Positions 39,400-49,627 of a DNA stretch of 64,000 nucleotides are shown piece after piece; position 1 is the stretch's first letter; each line of letters begins with the position of its first letter. The position numbers were made by a program, and so were the translations under genes. Source of the DNA: Candidatus Nanopelagicaceae bacterium (GTDB lineage Bacteria > Actinomycetota > Actinomycetes > Nanopelagicales > Nanopelagicaceae); assembly GCA_009694285.1 (NCBI GenBank), contig SHVK01000002.1, positions 45,192 through 109,191 on the forward strand, given 5' to 3'. The notes beneath the pieces are model-generated. The model worked only from the letters and a program-made list of their open reading frames with translations, did no database searches and had not been told where the DNA came from.

Positions 39400-40782
39400 A
39401 TGAAAAAAGTTGCTTTAGTTACTTTAGGTTGCTCGCGCAATGAAACCGATTCAGAAGAGTTGGCTGCTCGTTTAGCTAATGATGGCTGGGAATTAGTCGC
39501 CAATGCCGAGGAAGCAGATGTCGCACTAATTAATACTTGTGGTTTTGTCGAAGCGGCGAAAAAGGATTCAATCGATGCAGTACTGGAAGCCAATTCATTA
39601 AAGCAGGGGAAGTCTAAGAAATTAAAAAAGGTAGTTGCAGTTGGCTGCATGGCCGAAAGATATGGAAAAGAATTAGAAGCTGCTCTTCCAGAGGCGGATG
39701 CAATTTTAGGGTTTGATCATTACGCAGATATCTCAGAGCGCTTAAATAAAATTTTAAATGGGGAAAGTATTAAGGCTCATGCACCAAGTGATCGCCGTAA
39801 ATTACTTCCGATTGCTCCTGCAGAGCGTAAGAAAACTATCCAACAACCTATAAGAAGTACAAAAATGGGTGAAGGTGAGCGAGTTCTAAGAAAACGCTTG
39901 GATGACGCACCGGTAGCACCATTAAAAATTGCAGCAGGATGTGATCGACGGTGCACATTTTGCGCTATCCCATTTTTCCGAGGGGCTTTTGTATCGCGGA
40001 CTCAAGCTGAAATTATTAGTGAAGCTAAATGGTTGGCTAATAATGGAGTGAGTGAAATTTTCTTAGTAAGTGAAAACACAACTTCATACGGAAAAGATTT
40101 AGGCGATATTAGAGCGATGGAAAAGCTGCTTCCAGACTTGGCAGAAATTGATGGAATTTCACGGATCAGACTTTCATATTTGCAACCAGCAGAGATGAGA
40201 CCAACATTAATAGAGGCGATGACCTCACTTCCAAAAGTTGTTCCTTACTTTGATCTCTCCTTTCAACATGCAAGCGCAAAAATTACACGAAGTATGCGCA
40301 GGTTTGGTGACACCGATAAATTTTTAGAGTTAATTGCTCAAATCAGAAGTAAAGCGCCGCTCGCTGGAATTCGATCAAATTTTATTGTGGGATTCCCCGG
40401 TGAAGATGAAAGTGATTTCCAGGAATTGCTTAAATTCCTCGGCCAAGCAAGATTGGATGCAATTGGCATCTTTGGCTATAGCGATGAAGATGGTACCGAA
40501 GCAGAAACTTTGCCGGACAAATTAGATCAGCGTGAGATCAGAAATCGAGTGGAGGAAGTAAATTCACTTGTTGAACAATTGCTAAGTGATCGGGCCAACG
40601 AAAGAATCGGGGAAGAAGTTATTGTCCTTGTGGAAGATAGAGCCAGTCAAGAAGGAAGAGCAGCGCATCAAGGGCCCGAAGTTGATGGCAGCACATATTT
40701 GCTGAATTCTGCGGCTGCAGTTGGCTCATATGTAAAGGCTCGAGTCGTGGCAACCGATGGGGCAGATTTACATGCAAATTAA
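39400..40782 (+). CDS. rimO: ribosomal protein S12 methylthiotransferase RimO
   Basis: Adds a methylthio group to an aspartate of ribosomal protein S12. The 460 residues have the MTTase domain ([34 protein letters not shown]), the radical SAM cluster motif in [15 protein letters not shown], and a C-terminal TRAM domain. The [10 protein letters not shown] and PFFRG elements separate RimO from MiaB, which is present separately at 47274. Confidence 0.95.
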   Translation: MKKVALVTLGCSRNETDSEELAARLANDGWELVANAEEADVALINTCGFVEAAKKDSIDAVLEANSLKQGKSKKLKKVVAVGCMAERYGKELEAALPEADAILGFDHYADISERLNKILNGESIKAHAPSDRRKLLPIAPAERKKTIQQPIRSTKMGEGERVLRKRLDDAPVAPLKIAAGCDRRCTFCAIPFFRGAFVSRTQAEIISEAKWLANNGVSEIFLVSENTTSYGKDLGDIRAMEKLLPDLAEIDGISRIRLSYLQPAEMRPTLIEAMTSLPKVVPYFDLSFQHASAKITRSMRRFGDTDKFLELIAQIRSKAPLAGIRSNFIVGFPGEDESDFQELLKFLGQARLDAIGIFGYSDEDGTEAETLPDKLDQREIRNRVEEVNSLVEQLLSDRANERIGEEVIVLVEDRASQEGRAAHQGPEVDGSTYLLNSAAAVGSYVKARVVATDGADLHAN

Positions 40783-41314
40783 TTTGCCTAATGCATTGAC
40801 CATCACTCGCATTGTATTAATACCCTTTTGTGTAATAGCTCTTTTCCATAACGGGGGAGCTGATTCAACTTGGCGCACAATTGCCTGGGTGGGGTTTTTT
40901 CTAGTTGGAATGACTGATTTACTGGATGGAAAATTGGCACGTGCAAGAAATGAAATAACCGAACTTGGAAAATTTCTTGATCCAGTCGCCGATAAATTAC
41001 TAATTGGCTCAGCGATGATCAGTGTTTCAATTTTGGGATACCTTCCATGGTGGATTACCGCAGTAATTCTGGGACGGGAATTAGCAGTCACCGTTTTGCG
41101 GCTAATTGTTGTTAAGCGCAACGCTGGAAAAGTAATTCCGGCCAGTCGTGGTGGAAAAATTAAAACAACGATGCAAGGGTTTGCAACCGGATTTTATGTT
41201 CTGCCATTAAGTAGCACTTTCTACGCCCCACGAGATTTGTTTATGTATGCAACTATTGCGGTAACTTTGTATACCGGCGCGCAGTATTTTCAAGCTGCCC
41301 TTGAGAAGGATTAA
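40772..41314 (+). CDS. pgsA: CDP-diacylglycerol-glycerol-3-phosphate 3-phosphatidyltransferase
   Basis: Makes phosphatidylglycerol phosphate in the membrane. The CDP-alcohol phosphotransferase signature DG-xx-AR-x8-G-xxx-D-xxx-D is seen as [23 protein letters not shown], spread over 23 residues. Four to five membrane helices and about 180 residues are typical. I prefer the ATG at 40772, which has GGGG about nine bases upstream; an ATG at 40757 would overlap rimO further. The gene runs into cinA with a one-base overlap. Confidence 0.92.
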   Translation: MQINLPNALTITRIVLIPFCVIALFHNGGADSTWRTIAWVGFFLVGMTDLLDGKLARARNEITELGKFLDPVADKLLIGSAMISVSILGYLPWWITAVILGRELAVTVLRLIVVKRNAGKVIPASRGGKIKTTMQGFATGFYVLPLSSTFYAPRDLFMYATIAVTLYTGAQYFQAALEKD

Positions 41315-41814
41315 TGGAAATGAATTTTGCGGATTTTATAGTTTCAGAGCTAACTAAACGTGGTGAAAGTATTGGCATTGCTGAGTCGATTACCGGCGGA
41401 CACTTATCAGGTGCACTGATCGATATCTCCGGTGCCTCAAATGTATTTGCCGGTGGAATTGTTGCTTACTCAAATCAATTGAAAATTAGTGATTTAAATG
41501 TTGCTCCTGAACTATTAGAGCAATTTGGGACGGTAAGTATTGAAGTAGCTAAAGCGATGGCCTTGGGGGCAAAATCAAAATTTGCCGCGACCTGGGGTTT
41601 ATCAACTACCGGCGTAGCCGGGCCTGGACCGCATAATGGCCGACCAGCCGGAACTGTGTGGATTGGGATCGCCGGGCCTGACGTGCTAACCGCCATAAAT
41701 CCAGCAATTTCAGGTGAATTTTCGAGCGAAATGAGCCGAAATCAAGTGCGGAGCGAGAGCGTTGCGGGTGCGTTAATGGCATTTGCCCGTATTCTTAGTT
41801 CTGCAAAGATTTAG
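41314..41814 (+). CDS. pncC: CinA C-terminal domain protein, nicotinamide-nucleotide amidohydrolase
   Basis: A 166-residue stand-alone CinA C-terminal domain, the form that deamidates nicotinamide mononucleotide in the pyridine-nucleotide salvage cycle. IGIAESITGGHLSGALIDISGAS and STTGVAGPGPHNGRPAGTVWIG contain the active-site Ser and Lys-bearing loops of the family. The N-terminal MoCF-like domain of full CinA is absent, as usual in actinobacteria. It sits between pgsA and clgR, the standard order. Confidence 0.9.
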   Translation: MEMNFADFIVSELTKRGESIGIAESITGGHLSGALIDISGASNVFAGGIVAYSNQLKISDLNVAPELLEQFGTVSIEVAKAMALGAKSKFAATWGLSTTGVAGPGPHNGRPAGTVWIGIAGPDVLTAINPAISGEFSSEMSRNQVRSESVAGALMAFARILSSAKI

Positions 41815-41856
41815 CGATAGATTTCTTGCTGATTGCTAGTGGATTGGAGGAGCTCA

Positions 41857-42174
41857 ATGGTTTTATTACGCGCCCATTTAGGTGAAGCATTACGTCGGGC
41901 TCGCCAAGAACAAGGTCGCACCTTGCGCCAAGTTTCAGCTGCTGCTGCCGTATCACTTGGATATTTATCTGAAGTAGAACGCGGTCAAAAGGAACCTTCA
42001 TCTGAATTACTTGCAGCGATTTGTTTGGCGTTGGGCCTGCCACTTTCGCGAGTTCTGACTGAAGTAGCACAATCGGTTTTGATTGCCGAGCCAACTCGAC
42101 TTACTGTCGTTGGAGTTGCTAGTACTGCTGGTAAAACTGCAAAAGATGCCAAAGATATTGTCGACGCTGCCTAA
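41857..42174 (+). CDS. clgR: ClgR-like XRE family transcriptional regulator
   Basis: A 105-residue regulator with an N-terminal HTH ([45 protein letters not shown]). In streptomycetes, corynebacteria and mycobacteria the protein at this position, after pgsA-cinA, activates clp protease and stress genes. GGAGGAG lies four bases before the ATG at 41857, so I reject an in-frame start at 41833. Its C-terminal tail is Ala/Lys-rich and short. Confidence 0.85.
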   Translation: MVLLRAHLGEALRRARQEQGRTLRQVSAAAAVSLGYLSEVERGQKEPSSELLAAICLALGLPLSRVLTEVAQSVLIAEPTRLTVVGVASTAGKTAKDAKDIVDAA

Positions 42175-42183
42175 AGGCGTTCG

Positions 42184-42687
42184 GTGTTAACAAAATCAAA
42201 AACTAGCGGAACACGTCAAGCTTTACTTGATGGAGCACGTGTGGTCTTTGCAGAAGCCGGCGTTAGAAATGCAAATATGATTGAAATCGCCGATCGCAGT
42301 GAAGTTGCCCGAGCAACTCTATATAACCATTTCCGAGATAAAGATGAGTTAATTGCGGCTTTGATCGAAGATGAAATTGAGCGGATGCGTAATTTAATCG
42401 CTAGCGCTCCAGATCGACGCGAGGTGCTTTTCTTAGTTGCGAATGAGATTTCGCAAAATGCGGCACTTCGTAAAGTTTTAGCACTTGAGCCACATTTAAT
42501 AGCGATGCTGGCGCAGATTTCTGAGACTCCAATTTGGAACCAAGTTCGAAATATCTTGACCACTTCCTTAAACACAAGTTCGGTCGGCGCTGAGATCGCT
42601 TTGCGTTGGTGCATATCGCAATTATTTGCACCCACAGCTAGCGGCGATTTGGAAAGTTCGATCGCAGCCCTCGAACGATCCCTCTGA
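42184..42687 (+). CDS. TetR family transcriptional regulator
   Basis: A 167-residue repressor-type protein with an N-terminal TetR HTH (ALLDGARVVFAEAGVRNANMIEIADRSEVARATLYNHFRDKDELIAALI in two helices plus recognition helix). The ligand domain is shorter than usual, about 110 residues. GTG start, nine bases after clgR, so it may be co-transcribed. Its targets are unknown; nothing ties it to a neighbour. Confidence 0.8.
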   Translation: MLTKSKTSGTRQALLDGARVVFAEAGVRNANMIEIADRSEVARATLYNHFRDKDELIAALIEDEIERMRNLIASAPDRREVLFLVANEISQNAALRKVLALEPHLIAMLAQISETPIWNQVRNILTTSLNTSSVGAEIALRWCISQLFAPTASGDLESSIAALERSL

Positions 42688-42748
42688 GGCCCCCTCATAA
42701 AAGCCCACCCAAGCTCAGCTAAGACTGGTTTCGGCGTGTCGTTGCAAT

Positions 42749-42779
42749 TAGAACATCTGTTCGGATACCCTTATCCACA
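42749..42779 (+). promoter_or_regulatory. recA promoter: LexA box, -10 element and DnaA-box sequence
   Basis: TAGAAC-ATCT-GTTCGG at 42749-42764 matches the actinobacterial SOS box TCGAAC-N4-GTTCGA at most positions. TTGCAA (42742-42747) is a possible -35, and TACCCT at 42766-42771 is the likely -10, so LexA would cover the spacer. TTATCCACA at 42771-42779, a perfect classical DnaA box, starts at the last base of the -10. The 120-base leader down to recA has no further feature I can name. Confidence 0.7.
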
Positions 42780-42898
42780 TTGGAGCACCACCCAGGTGTT
42801 TACCCCCAGCGAAGTAGATCAAAGGCCGACCATGTCAGCCCTTATCTCTATCTTCGGCAAGGAAGCAGTTAGCCCCTACGAGCGAAAGGTCAACCAAA

Positions 42899-44020
42899 AT
42901 GGCCCCCAAATCTGAATCCTCAAAATCTGAGGTCAATAAATTTGAAACAAATCCAGTGACCGATAAAGCAAAAGCCGAACGTGGCAAAGCTTTAGATACC
43001 GCACTTGCCCAAATCGAAAGACAGTACGGAAAAGGCTCAGTCATGCGAATGGGTGATCGCCGTGGAGTTATCACCGAGGTAATCCCAACAGGCTCGATCG
43101 CACTTGACCTTGCACTTGGAATTGGCGGATTGCCACGTGGACGCGTAGTTGAAATTTACGGACCAGAATCAAGCGGTAAAACAACTGTGGCATTACATGC
43201 AATTGCAAATGCCCAAAAAGCTGGCGGAATCGCCGCCTTCATCGATGCAGAACATGCGCTGGATCCAGAGTACGCAAAACGTCTCGGTGTAGATATCGAT
43301 GCTCTTCTAGTCTCACAACCAGATACCGGTGAACAAGCACTTGAAATTATGGATATGTTAATTCGTTCCGGTGCAATCGATATTGTGGTTATTGACTCTG
43401 TTGCAGCTTTGGTACCACGTGCTGAAATCGAAGGCGAGATGGGTGATTCACATGTGGGTCTGCAAGCACGTTTGATGTCACAAGCGCTTCGCAAAATTAC
43501 TGGTGCACTACACACCTCAAATACAACTGCAATTTTCATCAACCAGTTACGTGAAAAAATTGGTGTCTTCTTTGGATCACCAGAGACCACTACTGGTGGA
43601 AAAGCCCTTAAGTTTTATGCATCGATTCGACTAGATGTTCGCCGTATTGAAACTCTTAAAGATGGCCAAGAAGCGGTCGGAAACCGGACCCGCGTTAAAG
43701 TTGTCAAAAATAAGATGGCACCACCATTCAAGCAAGCAGAGTTTGACATTATTTACGGAACCGGAATTTCACGTGAAGGATCACTTATCGATCTTGGCGT
43801 TGAATGTAACGTAGTTAAGAAATCTGGTGCTTGGTATACCTATGAAGGTGACCAACTTGGACAAGGTAAAGAAAATTCACGTACCTTCTTGCGTGATAAT
43901 CCAGATCTTGCCAACGAGATTGAAAACAAGATTAAAGAGAATTACTCAATCGGAACAATTGATCCAGCATTAGCCGCAGCGGTAGAAGAAGCAATCGCAC
44001 CAGCGGATGTTGATTTCTAA
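42899..44020 (+). CDS. recA: recombinase RecA
   Basis: Strand-exchange ATPase and co-protease that triggers LexA cleavage. The Walker A is [12 protein letters not shown]-type and L2 loop segments include [22 protein letters not shown], and the C-terminal domain ends with acidic residues. At 373 residues it is slightly longer than average because of a polar N-terminal extension of about 20 residues (Ser/Lys/Glu-rich). It is preceded by an SOS box and followed by recX. Confidence 0.97.
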   Translation: MAPKSESSKSEVNKFETNPVTDKAKAERGKALDTALAQIERQYGKGSVMRMGDRRGVITEVIPTGSIALDLALGIGGLPRGRVVEIYGPESSGKTTVALHAIANAQKAGGIAAFIDAEHALDPEYAKRLGVDIDALLVSQPDTGEQALEIMDMLIRSGAIDIVVIDSVAALVPRAEIEGEMGDSHVGLQARLMSQALRKITGALHTSNTTAIFINQLREKIGVFFGSPETTTGGKALKFYASIRLDVRRIETLKDGQEAVGNRTRVKVVKNKMAPPFKQAEFDIIYGTGISREGSLIDLGVECNVVKKSGAWYTYEGDQLGQGKENSRTFLRDNPDLANEIENKIKENYSIGTIDPALAAAVEEAIAPADVDF

Positions 44021-44030
44021 AGAAGTAGAT

Positions 44031-44510
44031 ATGCAGATTGAAGCTGACCCCTATTCAGAGTATTCAGCCGCGACCAAGATTGCGATAAACGCACTCTCAC
44101 GTCGGGCAAAGAGTAGGGGTGAGCTTTATGCGGTACTACTTAAGAAAAATACTGAACCAGATTTAATTGATCGAGTTTTAGATCGACTTACTGAGCATAA
44201 ATTAATTGATGATCAAGCTTTTGCAAATGATTGGTCCCGCTCCCGTCACATCTACAAAGGCCTCTCTCGTAATGTGCTGGCCCGTGAATTGCGTCAAAAA
44301 GGCGTTGGGGATTTCGAGATCAGCGTTGCCTTAGAACAGATCGCACCTGAGAGCGAGATGGCTGTGGCCGCTGCTTTAGTAGCAAAAAAATTGCGTTCAT
44401 TGCAGCGGGAAAACGCAGAGGTGAAATATCGCCGGATTTCCGGATTTTTGGCTCGCAAGGGGTACTCCTATCAATTAATTTCACAACTCTTACGCGAAAC
44501 TGACCTTTAA
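44031..44510 (+). CDS. recX: regulatory protein RecX
   Basis: Binds RecA filaments and limits recombinase activity. About 159 residues with three helical repeats; KIAINALSRRAKSRGELYAVLLKK and DDQAFANDWSRSR are typical, with the latter near the middle. I start at the ATG at 44031, after the recA stop; an ATG at 44007 lies inside recA in another frame. The recA-recX order is near universal in actinobacteria. Confidence 0.9.
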   Translation: MQIEADPYSEYSAATKIAINALSRRAKSRGELYAVLLKKNTEPDLIDRVLDRLTEHKLIDDQAFANDWSRSRHIYKGLSRNVLARELRQKGVGDFEISVALEQIAPESEMAVAAALVAKKLRSLQRENAEVKYRRISGFLARKGYSYQLISQLLRETDL

Positions 44511-44528
44511 TCTCTTCACTTATACGAG

Positions 44529-44534
44529 TAGCCT
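44529..44534 (+). promoter_or_regulatory. -10 element TAGCCT of a leaderless promoter for the GntR gene
   Basis: TAGCCT lies exactly six bases before the GTG at 44541 and thereby supports that start codon. No Shine-Dalgarno site is present in the 30-base gap after recX. Confidence 0.5.
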
Positions 44535-44540
44535 GTTCTT

Positions 44541-45269
44541 GTGCCAAGTAAATTACAACGCTCAGATACTGGTCTCTCTGATCAATTAGTTGAAAAATTA
44601 GGTTTAGAGATCGCTTCCGGAAAAATTGCAGAAGGAGCTGTTTTAACTTCCACACATCTTGAAGCTTTATACGGAGTTAGTCGGACCGTTGTTCGAGAAG
44701 CATTACAAATTTTACATAATTTAGGTTTGACTCGGGCACGCACCAAACTCGGTACCGTGGTACTAAATCGCCGAGAATGGAATTTGCTTGATTCAAGTGT
44801 AATCCACTGGTGTCAGGTTGCAGGTGATGCGAACGCGTTGATGAGTGATTTTGCAGAGGTTCGCTACATGTATGAAATGGGGGCTGCCAGATTAGCCGCC
44901 CGCAAACGAGGCACATCTGATTTAGTAAAACTTAATGCATCTTTAAAGGTTATGCGGGACGCTTTTTTCGAAGAGGGACCAGAATCACAAAAATTACATC
45001 TGGCCCACTTAGAGTTTCACGCCATTATTTTGGAAGCAACCCAAAATGAGTTTATGGCTCAACTTTCAATGTTGTTCAAACCGATGCTTAGCTTGAGATT
45101 TACCATCGTTAATTCCCAAATAAAAATTGATGGATCTTTCTTACTCCGTCATAAAACTTTAGTTGATGCGATTACAGAAGGGGATGAGGATGCTGCTGAA
45201 AAAGCAATGGATATTTTGTTAGATATTTCTCATCAGGAAGACATAGAGACTCTTAGAAAAGAAGATTAA
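44541..45269 (+). CDS. GntR family regulator, FadR subfamily
   Basis: A 242-residue regulator: winged helix at residues 10-75 (LVEKLGLEIASGKIAEG, YGVSRTVVREALQIL) and an all-helical FCD effector domain with metal-binding histidines likely in HLAHLEFH and in the last third. FadR-type GntR proteins usually sense organic or sugar acids. The target is unknown. It ends one base before the convergent secreted-protein gene and interrupts the usual recX-miaB neighbourhood. Confidence 0.85.
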   Translation: MPSKLQRSDTGLSDQLVEKLGLEIASGKIAEGAVLTSTHLEALYGVSRTVVREALQILHNLGLTRARTKLGTVVLNRREWNLLDSSVIHWCQVAGDANALMSDFAEVRYMYEMGAARLAARKRGTSDLVKLNASLKVMRDAFFEEGPESQKLHLAHLEFHAIILEATQNEFMAQLSMLFKPMLSLRFTIVNSQIKIDGSFLLRHKTLVDAITEGDEDAAEKAMDILLDISHQEDIETLRKED

Positions 45270-47210
45270 TTATTTCTTTTTGAATCCAGTTGGACATTTT
45301 GGATTAGTTCCAGAAACCTTTTTAATTAACTTACCTTTAGTACAAGTAATTATAATTTTTTTGGGAGTTTGTATAGCTGGCTTAGCTGCGGCCACCTCTT
45401 TAATTTCTGGCGCAGGAACTTCTTTCTTCACTTCAGCCGTTCCGGTGCTTTGGGAGGTTGCAGAAGAAGTTTGGTTTAATTTAATGCGCAGAGTAGGGGA
45501 TGAGAAGGTAAAATTCTCGGACTTTAAGAAAACCCATTTGCCGATCTGAGTTAATGCCACGGTTGCAACACGTTCTACACCTGCGCTTGTGGTAATCGAA
45601 ACTGAAGCTGAAGTTGGAACATTGGTGATTCCATAAAGGCATTGCAACAAGGTTATGGACATCGCTAAGCCGTAAGTGCCGATGTTTTCGGTTTTCCCAT
45701 CGGGAGCATAATGAGGAGCCGCAACTCTATACTCCAATGTTCCATTCTCTTTGTTGTATTTAGGTGCTGTTGCTTCATAGGCACTGGCATTTGTGGCAAC
45801 GACTCCTTGAATTCCGGCGCTTTCTTTCTTAACGCAGGAGGATGGATTATCACTTCGGGCATTACTTAGTGTCCAAGTTTTATTTACCGCAAAAGCATTC
45901 TCACCCATATAAGGAGCCCAAAGATCATAAGCATCCATAGCACCTTCTTCACCTGAATCTCTAAGTGAATTAGGATTATCTTTATTGTAATAACCTTGGA
46001 ACATTCCTTTAAATCTGTTTTCGATCTGAGAATTTTTGAAAGTGAAATTTTTGATATCACTTCGCTGCATCCACTTGCCCGCAAAAATGTTTTCCTCAGG
46101 GCCTGCCTCTACAGTGATCTGATCTGAGGTTGTTGATAATGCTTGAGAAGTAACTGCAGGTTTATTCAATCTGCCATTTAGCCAACCCGAAATAAATTTT
46201 GGCATTTGTAAAGCTATTTTCAATCTGGTGTTTGGTTGGAATTCTCGGCGATGAAGACACACTCCATCATCATTTGCATAACACGAATCTTCATAATTAC
46301 TTGCCATTACTTCGGAAAAATCTTTACCTACCCTTTTTTGCATTATTTTTTCTGGCGCTTTAACTAAAGTAGAATTTTCACGAACGATCGGAACTGCTTC
46401 AAAGAAGAAATCAACTACATGTAAATCTTTCCAGCTTTTATTTTGATTTTGCCCGGCAGATTGCACATTACCTGTCAGTAAATAATCATGCTCATCTCCA
46501 GGGCCATCACCTTCTGCTCTCCAAATCCAACTAGCCAAACCTGCGGCATATCCAGTTCCATCAGGATTTACTTTTCCAGGGAACTCTTTGGCATTTTTTG
46601 GGAATTTCATCAATGGCTTAGCAATTATTTCTTTACCTTCTGCAGTTATGACTGAAAAAGATGCAACACACGCCGTACCTGGATCAGCAGCACAATTCCC
46701 AATCCCACCTTCAATAAAAATGGCTTGCCAATTTTTATCTGCAGAACAAGCAGGGTCATCTATGGAGGTACACAGCAACTCATCGCGATTTCCATCACTG
46801 CTCATGTTTTCAACTTTGATATAAGGAATCGATTGATTGCGTGTAGAGGAATCAAAAGTTACGCCGTAATAGGGATAACTTTTATCATCAAAGGTTCCAC
46901 GTGGAGGTTGGGCGGCTTGGAAAAGAGCTATAGATCGATCTAGCGGATACTTAGAGGTAAACCCAGATTTTGTTGGATCACCTCCCACTGGACCAGTAGC
47001 GCAAGGTTGGCCTGCTGGAGTTCCGGGTGGACAGACCGGACCACCACTGGGATTACTTGTCGACTGAGGGCCATCTGAGGGTGCTTCCCCAGGGGCACAA
47101 GCTCGCAGTGGCGCTCTTCCACAAGGATCTGCTGCGATCGCGCTTACTGACGGCAAAAGCGCTGACAAAAGCAGCAAAGCAAGTGCTGCGGCTAATGGGC
47201 GCATTCTCAT
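45270..47210 (-). CDS. large secreted protein of unknown function
   Basis: A 646-residue protein that I do not recognise. It has a clear signal peptide (residues 1 to about 26: Arg-Met-Arg-Pro start, Leu-rich core, small residues before AADPCG). Next comes a Gly/Pro/Cys-rich segment (27-85), then about 470 residues of mixed sequence with several Cys pairs (for example LLCTSIDDPACS and NCAADPGTACVA), suited to disulfides outside the cell. A Thr/Ser/Ala/Lys linker (about 570-615) leads to a basic tail containing ITCTKGKLIKKVSG and CPTGFKKK. No catalytic motif is visible. Similar Cys-Lys tails recur, to my recollection, in secreted proteins of this group. It is divergent from miaB. Confidence 0.75.
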   Translation of the reverse strand: MRMRPLAAALALLLLSALLPSVSAIAADPCGRAPLRACAPGEAPSDGPQSTSNPSGGPVCPPGTPAGQPCATGPVGGDPTKSGFTSKYPLDRSIALFQAAQPPRGTFDDKSYPYYGVTFDSSTRNQSIPYIKVENMSSDGNRDELLCTSIDDPACSADKNWQAIFIEGGIGNCAADPGTACVASFSVITAEGKEIIAKPLMKFPKNAKEFPGKVNPDGTGYAAGLASWIWRAEGDGPGDEHDYLLTGNVQSAGQNQNKSWKDLHVVDFFFEAVPIVRENSTLVKAPEKIMQKRVGKDFSEVMASNYEDSCYANDDGVCLHRREFQPNTRLKIALQMPKFISGWLNGRLNKPAVTSQALSTTSDQITVEAGPEENIFAGKWMQRSDIKNFTFKNSQIENRFKGMFQGYYNKDNPNSLRDSGEEGAMDAYDLWAPYMGENAFAVNKTWTLSNARSDNPSSCVKKESAGIQGVVATNASAYEATAPKYNKENGTLEYRVAAPHYAPDGKTENIGTYGLAMSITLLQCLYGITNVPTSASVSITTSAGVERVATVALTQIGKWVFLKSENFTFSSPTLRIKLNQTSSATSQSTGTAEVKKEVPAPEIKEVAAAKPAIQTPKKIIITCTKGKLIKKVSGTNPKCPTGFKKK

Positions 47211-47273
47211 GAAGAAATCATGACACAGTCAGCGGCGGTACTGGAAGAGGTACGCCGTTACCCTTAGCCAATC

Positions 47274-48722
47274 ATGGAAACATTAATTAAGGCCGACAAG
47301 CCGACCTATCTGGTTGAGACTTATGGATGCCAGATGAATGCCCATGATTCTGAGCGAATTACTGGCTTATTAGATCAGGCCGGATATCTACCGGTAAGTG
47401 AAGGCGCAGATCCAGATTTAGTAGTTTTCAATACTTGCGCAGTTCGTGAAGCGGCTGATGAAAGATTGTATGGATCACTTACCCGGTACATATATACCAA
47501 AGATACCAATCCTAATTTTCAAATTGCCGTCGGTGGCTGTTTAGCGCAAAAAGATCGTGGTGAAATTATTAAACGGGCGCCGTGGGTGGATGTGGTTTTC
47601 GGAACACATAACTTTGGCGCACTGCCAAGATTGCTCGAACGTGCGCGAATCGAAAGGGAAGCGCAAGTTGAGATTTTAGAATCACTAGAACATTTTCCAT
47701 CTACATTGCCAGCACGTCGTCACTCTGCATTTTCAGCTTGGGTATCAATTTCAGTTGGTTGTAATAACACTTGCACTTTTTGCATTGTGCCTGCACTTCG
47801 AGGTATTGAAAAAGATCGCGCACCAGAGGATGTAATAGGTGAAATCCAAACATTGGTAGATCAAGGCGTTGTTGAAATAACTTTGCTGGGCCAAAATGTA
47901 AATGCATATGGTGTGGGATTTGATGACACTGGTGCATTTGCAAAATTGCTACGTAAATGCGGAACTATCGATGGATTAGAGCGAGTTCGATTCATGAGTC
48001 CACATCCAAGAGATTTCACTGATGATGTCATTGAAGCTATGGCCCAAACGCCCAATGTAATGCCACACCTTCACATGCCTTTGCAATCGGGATCAAATTA
48101 CATTTTGCAAAAAATGCGCCGATCGTATCGCGCTGAGCGTTACGTGGGAATAATTGACAGAGTTAGAAATGCAATGCCCGATGCCTCAATTACAACTGAC
48201 ATTATTGTGGGATTTCCAGGAGAGAGTGAAGAGTATTTCCAAGAGACTATTGATCTAGCCAAAGAGGTGAAATTCTCAGCCGCTTTTACTTATAAATATT
48301 CAAAACGTCCGGGTACACCAGCAGCGATTATGGAGAATCAAGTTGATCCCGCAATTGTGGGGGAGCGATACACCAGGTTGCATGGCGAGCTGGAAAAAAT
48401 CTCATTTGCAGTAAATAAAAAGGCGATTGGAAGTACGGTTGAAGTGATGGTTGCAGACCATCCTGGACGCAAAGATGATGAAAACGGCCGGGTAACTGGG
48501 CGATCTCGTGATTTCCGATTAGTACATGCAAATTATTTGGAAGCCGAACGTCCGCGCCCTGGGGATATTTTGACTGCAGTTGTCACAGAAGCAGCTCCAC
48601 ACCATTTAGTTACCGATGGCCTTCCATTATCAATTCGCAAAACTCGTGGAGGAGATGCAGCGGAAGAACGCAAGAGTGGAATCTTGTTAGGAATGCCCAC
48701 TATTCCTAAAAGAAGTAATTAG
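47274..48722 (+). CDS. miaB: tRNA-2-methylthio-N6-dimethylallyladenosine synthase MiaB
   Basis: Adds the methylthio group to i6A37 in tRNAs, after MiaA. The 482 residues show [25 protein letters not shown] and GGCLAQKD in the MTTase domain, the radical SAM site [15 protein letters not shown], and a C-terminal TRAM domain. TACCCT lies nine bases before the ATG and could give a very short leader. miaA follows after five bases, so the two modification steps are encoded together. Confidence 0.96.
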   Translation: METLIKADKPTYLVETYGCQMNAHDSERITGLLDQAGYLPVSEGADPDLVVFNTCAVREAADERLYGSLTRYIYTKDTNPNFQIAVGGCLAQKDRGEIIKRAPWVDVVFGTHNFGALPRLLERARIEREAQVEILESLEHFPSTLPARRHSAFSAWVSISVGCNNTCTFCIVPALRGIEKDRAPEDVIGEIQTLVDQGVVEITLLGQNVNAYGVGFDDTGAFAKLLRKCGTIDGLERVRFMSPHPRDFTDDVIEAMAQTPNVMPHLHMPLQSGSNYILQKMRRSYRAERYVGIIDRVRNAMPDASITTDIIVGFPGESEEYFQETIDLAKEVKFSAAFTYKYSKRPGTPAAIMENQVDPAIVGERYTRLHGELEKISFAVNKKAIGSTVEVMVADHPGRKDDENGRVTGRSRDFRLVHANYLEAERPRPGDILTAVVTEAAPHHLVTDGLPLSIRKTRGGDAAEERKSGILLGMPTIPKRSN

Positions 48723-48727
48723 TAAGT

Positions 48728-49627
48728 ATGGCGCTTTTTGTAATATGTGGCGCAACCGCTTCTGGTAAAAGCGGATTATCAATTGCGCTTGCTAAAAAGA
48801 TATCTGCCGAAATTATAAATGCCGATTCCATGCAACTTTATCGCGGAATGGATATCGGAACTGCAAAATTAACTGTTACAGAAAGAGAAGAGATCCCACA
48901 TCATTTATTAGATATTTTAGATGTGACTGAGGATGCAAATGTTGCTTCATATCAACAATTAGCACGGACAAAGATTGATGAGTTACAAAATGCCGGGAAA
49001 AATGTAATTATCGTTGGTGGAACTGGACTTTACATCAAATCAATTATCGATGAATTAAATTTTCCGGATCGTGATATCGAAGTCCGGGATCGAATTGATA
49101 AGGAAGCGACCGAATTAGGCGCGATTGCAATGCATAAAAAATTAGCGGAGTTAGATCCAGTTGCAGCAGCAAAAATTCCAGCAAATAATCTTCGTCGAGT
49201 TGTTCGCGCACTCGAAGTTATTGAATTAACTGGAGAACCGTTTACTGCTCAACTTCCGAGAGAAGATGTCGATCATTATCAAGGGGTTAAGCAATTTGGA
49301 TTAGTTATGGATCGATCAACTCTTGATCAAAGAATTTCCCAGCGGGTAGATCAAATGTGGGATCTAAGATTTGTTGAGGAGGTACGCCAGTTAATTGCAC
49401 TTGGAATTACAAATGGAAAGACTGCACAAGCCGCACTTGGGTATAAACAGATTATTAACGCAATCACAGATGGATTATCGCTGGATCTTGCAAAAGAGGA
49501 AACCAAACGTGCCACTCGGCAATACGCAAGAAGGCAAGAGACTTGGTTTTCGCGAGATCCAAGAATCAAATGGGTGGCACCAGAAAGCACAACTTTGCAA
49601 CTTGAAAAGATTTTAAAGTCGCTTTAA
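48728..49627 (+). CDS. miaA: tRNA dimethylallyltransferase MiaA
   Basis: Transfers dimethylallyl to A37 of tRNAs reading U-starting codons. Walker A GATASGKS is at residues 8-15, followed by DSMQLYRGMDIGTAKLT, PHHLLD and GGTGLYIKSI. The YARRQETWFSRDPRIKW segment is the conserved C-terminal motif. The 299-residue length is normal. The prenyl donor comes from the pathway of dxr and ispG. It overlaps the convergent DMT transporter gene by four bases. Confidence 0.96.
   Translation: MALFVICGATASGKSGLSIALAKKISAEIINADSMQLYRGMDIGTAKLTVTEREEIPHHLLDILDVTEDANVASYQQLARTKIDELQNAGKNVIIVGGTGLYIKSIIDELNFPDRDIEVRDRIDKEATELGAIAMHKKLAELDPVAAAKIPANNLRRVVRALEVIELTGEPFTAQLPREDVDHYQGVKQFGLVMDRSTLDQRISQRVDQMWDLRFVEEVRQLIALGITNGKTAQAALGYKQIINAITDGLSLDLAKEETKRATRQYARRQETWFSRDPRIKWVAPESTTLQLEKILKSL

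Noticed and set aside
41911..41925. CAAGGT-CGC-ACCTTG inverted repeat in clgR, sharing a half-site with the patD inverted repeat
   Set aside because: It is inside coding sequence, its half-sites are in the opposite order, and the spacing differs, so it is probably a coincidence.
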